64,000 bases of DNA, taken from Flavobacterium sp. (lineage in GTDB: Bacteria > Bacteroidota > Bacteroidia > Flavobacteriales > Flavobacteriaceae). The notes below the pieces were generated by a model. That model made no database searches, was not told where the DNA came from, and worked only from the letters and a program-made list of their open reading frames with translations. Positions 60,889 to 64,000 of the stretch are shown here, piece after piece. The position numbers and the translations under genes were made by a program. Position 1 is the stretch's first letter; every line of letters starts with the position of its first letter. The DNA is taken from the NCBI RefSeq assembly GCF_013823965.1, contig NZ_PNNA01000028.1:1-64000 (forward strand), in the 5' to 3' direction.

Positions 60889-62130
60889 TTATGGGAAAAT
60901 TTCGCCTTCAATAAAAATGGTGTCTATCAAATTACTGCCAAAAGCATAGGGTAATTGATAATAAGAAGAAACCGGTTTTGAGATGATAAGATTGGCTTTT
61001 TTGCCAATGGTGATGCTTCCGTGGCTAGCGGCGATTCCCATGGCAAAAGCTCCATTTATGGTAGCGGCATTGATGGCTTCCTCAGGAGTCATTTTCATTT
61101 TGATGCAAGCGGTTGAAACCACAAAGTTCATGTTGCCTGATGGAGTTGTGCCCGGATTAAAATCCGTAGCGAGTGCCAATGGCAAACCGGCAGTCATCAT
61201 TTTTCTAGCCGGCGTGTAAGGAATTCCCAAAAAATAAGAACACGAAGGCAAGGCAACGGGCATCGTTTCGCTGTTTTTTAAGGCTAGAATGTCTTCCGGA
61301 TTCATTATTTCCAAATGATCCACAGAAAGCGCTTTGTGTTTTATTCCAGCTTGTATTCCTCCAATGGTGTTGAATTGGTTGACGTGGATTTTTGGCTTTA
61401 AGCCAAAACGGATTCCAGCTTCCATAATTTGCTCCGTTTCGGTGACAGTAAAATAACCGGTTTCGCAAAACACGTCTATGAAGTCCGCTAATTTATTTTT
61501 GGCAATTTCAGGAAGCATTTTATTGATGATCAAATCAATGTATCCTTGTCGATTGGCTGCATATTCCATCGGAAAGGCATGTGCACCAAGAAAAGTGGCT
61601 TTTATGGTTATGGGATATTCTTTTGACAAGCGATTGATTACTCGAAGCATTTTCAATTCGCCGTCAACAGTAAGTCCGTAACCTGATTTTATTTCGACAG
61701 CGCCAGTTCCCAAGCGCATTATTTCTTCGAGTCGAACCTTGGATTGGTTGTAAAGTTCTTCTTCGGAAGTTTCGTTTAGTTTTTTGGCTGAATTTAGAAT
61801 TCCACCACCACGATGGGCTATTTCTTCATAAGAAAGTCCATTGATTCTGTCCACAAATTCCTGTTCGCGATTGCCGGCATAAACAATGTGAGTGTGGGAA
61901 TCACACCAAGACGGCAGCACTATTTTTTCATCGGCATCAATGCATTTTTCAGGATTTAGATTCTCTGGTAAACTCTCCATTGCACCAAAATCAGTAATCA
62001 AATCATTTTCAATTACCAAATAAGCATTTTTGATGGTGGGAAGCACGGCCATTTCAGCACCTGAAACCTTCGAAACCGAAGCGTCTCGAACTTGAAGTAA
62101 TTCCTTGATGTTGATGATTAGCGTTTTCAT
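60889..62130 (-). CDS. hutI: Imidazolonepropionase
   Basis: 'PSWCDSHTHIVYAGNREQEFVDRINGLSYEEIAHRGGGI', 'EIKSGYGL', 'ATDFNPGTTPSGNMNFVVSTACIKMKMTPEEAI'. Confidence 0.95.
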   Translation of the reverse strand: MKTLIINIKELLQVRDASVSKVSGAEMAVLPTIKNAYLVIENDLITDFGAMESLPENLNPEKCIDADEKIVLPSWCDSHTHIVYAGNREQEFVDRINGLSYEEIAHRGGGILNSAKKLNETSEEELYNQSKVRLEEIMRLGTGAVEIKSGYGLTVDGELKMLRVINRLSKEYPITIKATFLGAHAFPMEYAANRQGYIDLIINKMLPEIAKNKLADFIDVFCETGYFTVTETEQIMEAGIRFGLKPKIHVNQFNTIGGIQAGIKHKALSVDHLEIMNPEDILALKNSETMPVALPSCSYFLGIPYTPARKMMTAGLPLALATDFNPGTTPSGNMNFVVSTACIKMKMTPEEAINAATINGAFAMGIAASHGSITIGKKANLIISKPVSSYYQLPYAFGSNLIDTIFIEGEIFP

Positions 62131-62140
62131 TTTATGAAAA

Positions 62141-63190
62141 TTACTCCGAAACCGTTATTTCGAACATTTTGTCCCAGTTTTTTCCGGTCACGAAAATGGT
62201 TTTAGTTTTCGGATTGTAGGCAATGCCATTTAATACTTCGGCTTCGGGATTTTTTACCAATTCTCTTAAAGCCGACATATCCAAGATTCCTTCGACGGCT
62301 CCTGTTGTAGGATTCACGATGGCTATGGCGTCTTTTTGCCAAACATTGGTGTATATTTTTCCGTTAATCCATTCCAGCTCGTTGATGCTAGGAATTTTGC
62401 TGCTTTCGGAATAGACATTTACGTAATCAATCATTTTTTGGGTGTCGGGATTCATTCTCCAAATCTTTTCGGTTTTGTCGGTTTGGTAAATGTATTTCCC
62501 GTCATTGGTCATACCCCAACCTTCGATGTCTTTGTCGTAGGCGAATGTTTTTTCGAGTTTCAAAGTATTGGCATTGTAAATAAAACCAGTTTTGTTTTGC
62601 CAAGTCAATTGATACACCTTGTTGTTGATGAACGTAATTCCTTCGCCAAAATATTTGGAATCAAGATCCACTTGCTGGAATATTTTTCCTGTTTTGTAAT
62701 CGTATTTTCTCAAGAAAGATTTACCGTTTAGGCCCGTGCTTTCATATAAAGTGTCTTTGTAAAATTCCAAACCTTCGGTAAACGAGCCAATGTCGTGAGG
62801 ATAAGTATTGACGATTTTGTATTTGAGTAATTTGGGTTGAATGTTGGAAACCAACTCGATTCTCGTTGAAGCTGGGGCATTTTCTCCATTATAATAGACT
62901 ACGGCTTTCAAGTTTTGGTAACCCAGTTTTTGGTTTTTTAATTCGAAAGATAATTTTTCAAGTCCTTTTTTTGAGCCAATTTTTGCGTCGTTCACGAAAT
63001 AAGCTACGCTATCCACTTCTTTTGAATTTGGATTTAAAATACCCAATTCAATATAGTCTTGGGGTAAATAATGTGCCTGAAATTTAGATTCGTCAAAACT
63101 AAATAGGGTAGAATCGATTTTTTTTGTGTCGCCACAACTTAGTATTGTAATTCCTAATAAAATGAAAGATAGGAAGTTATAATTTTTCAT
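62141..63190 (-). CDS. Glutaminyl-peptide cyclotransferase, lipoprotein
   Basis: 'NTYPHDIGSFTEGLEFYKDTLYESTGLNGKSFLRKYDYKTGKI...YFGEGITFINNKVYQLTWQ'; start refined to MKNYNFLSFILLGITILSCGD. Confidence 0.9.
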   Translation of the reverse strand: MKNYNFLSFILLGITILSCGDTKKIDSTLFSFDESKFQAHYLPQDYIELGILNPNSKEVDSVAYFVNDAKIGSKKGLEKLSFELKNQKLGYQNLKAVVYYNGENAPASTRIELVSNIQPKLLKYKIVNTYPHDIGSFTEGLEFYKDTLYESTGLNGKSFLRKYDYKTGKIFQQVDLDSKYFGEGITFINNKVYQLTWQNKTGFIYNANTLKLEKTFAYDKDIEGWGMTNDGKYIYQTDKTEKIWRMNPDTQKMIDYVNVYSESSKIPSINELEWINGKIYTNVWQKDAIAIVNPTTGAVEGILDMSALRELVKNPEAEVLNGIAYNPKTKTIFVTGKNWDKMFEITVSE

Positions 63191-63267
63191 AAAGTGTAAT
63201 TTTGATAATGCAATATACGACCTTATTTTATAGTCGCAAAGCTCTTGCAAAAATATAAAATAGGTTG

Positions 63268-63275
63268 TATATTTG
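63268..63275 (+). promoter_or_regulatory. -7 promoter box TATATTTG for SRP RNA, with TTG -33 element at 63245-63247
   Basis: TTG-N20-TAnnTTTG spacing, 5 nt before the RNA 5' end. Confidence 0.75.
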
Positions 63276-63279
63276 CGCC

Positions 63280-63372
63280 GGCAAGTCCTACACGACCAGC
63301 TCCTGCAGAATCCCCCAGGATGGGAACATAGCAAGGGTAAGCGGTTGAGCGGTGCGATGTAGGTCGCTTGCC
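63280..63372 (+). ncRNA. ffs: Bacterial small signal recognition particle RNA (4.5S-like)
   Basis: GGCAAGTCC...CCCAGGATGGGAACATAGCAAGGGTAAGC...GGTCGCTTGCC: terminal stem GGCAAG/CTTGCC, conserved SRP domain IV loops, followed by T-run. Confidence 0.93.
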
Positions 63373-63382
63373 ATTTTTTTTA

Positions 63383-63406
63383 TCATTGCGAGTTACAAAG
63401 CAATCT
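63383..63406. repeat. Degenerate copy of the dispersed 'TCATTGCGAGgaacgaAGCAATCT'-type repeat
   Basis: tcATTGCgagttacaaaGCAATct with ATTGC/GCAAT inverted arms. Confidence 0.5.
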
Positions 63407-63471
63407 TTTCAATATTATTTATCTTCCTTAGGGAAGATTTTTCTATTTTTACCCCAATCTAAATTCAAAAA

Positions 63472-64000
63472 ATGAGCAAAGTAGTTTTAATTACGGGAGG
63501 TTCTTCAGGAATAGGGAAGTCCATTGGCGAATTTTTGCACCATAAAGGATTTGTTGTTTATGGCACCAGCAGAAATCCCGAACGAATCCCGAACCCGGGT
63601 TTTCCTATGGTAGCTCTAGATGTCCGAAATACGGAATCGATTCAAAAGGCCGTTGCCAAAATCATTGCCATTTCAGGTCGATTGGATATTGTCATTAACA
63701 ATGCCGGTGTTGGAATTACGGGTCCCATTGAAGAAATTCCAACGGAAGAAATCAAGAATAATTTCGAGACTAATTTATTTGGACCAATCGAAGTGATGAA
63801 AGCCGTTTTGCCACAAATGCGTTCACAAAAATCAGGTTTGATAATCAATATTACTTCTATTGCAGGTTATATGGGATTGCCGTATCGAGGCATTTATTCG
63901 GCTTCAAAAGGCGCACTGGAACTCATTACCGAAGCCTTGCGAATGGAAGTAAAATCTTTCGGAATCCAGATAACAAATGTGGCTCCGGGTGATTTTGCGA
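63472..64000 (+). CDS. SDR family oxidoreductase (truncated by window end)
   Basis: MSKVVLITGGSSGIGKSIGEFLHHKGFVVYGTSR...NNAGVG...YSASKGAL; not in ORF track because no stop is reached. Confidence 0.93.
   Translation, partial: MSKVVLITGGSSGIGKSIGEFLHHKGFVVYGTSRNPERIPNPGFPMVALDVRNTESIQKAVAKIIAISGRLDIVINNAGVGITGPIEEIPTEEIKNNFETNLFGPIEVMKAVLPQMRSQKSGLIINITSIAGYMGLPYRGIYSASKGALELITEALRMEVKSFGIQITNVAPGDFA

Noticed and set aside
62141-63334. 397-aa ORF start of glutaminyl cyclotransferase extending across the SRP RNA
   Set aside because: The extension is antisense to ffs; the internal Met at 63190 gives a proper lipoprotein signal peptide.

Overview
This 64 kb window looks like a chromosomal segment from a Flavobacterium-type Bacteroidota. 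The evidence is AT-rich sequence, TAnnTTTG -7 promoter boxes, a T9SS C-terminal domain, BshA and GLPGLI/PNGase-type proteins. It is mostly core metabolism and envelope genes. I found no CRISPR array, prophage or intact transposon. The most notable content is: (1) a five-gene co-directional glycan-degradation block at 21-9130 (GH27, GH95, GH2, type-II-like PNGase F, GH29), which looks like an N-glycoprotein deglycosylation locus; (2) a nitrosative-stress neighbourhood (Rrf2 regulator, RIC, hemerythrin, DUF4202) with a shared palindromic motif upstream of both rrf2 and ric, followed by a decayed two-component system in which a PilJ-type sensor is fused to the C-terminal part of a NarL-type regulator, carrying an apparent frameshift and a nonsense codon; (3) a korDABC 2-oxoacid:ferredoxin oxidoreductase operon, with an FNR-like TGAT-N4-ATCA site about 41.5 nt upstream of the inferred TSS, whose stop codon overlaps that of a convergent ADP-forming acyl-CoA synthetase in a TTAA; (4) an HxlR/DoxX/DsbA-like redox module with inverted repeats between the divergent genes; (5) a T9SS-secreted protein with three SusE/SusF-like repeats; (6) an SRP RNA gene with a well-formed promoter, and a few dispersed short repeat elements. 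Family names come from reading the translations and motifs. No database search was run.
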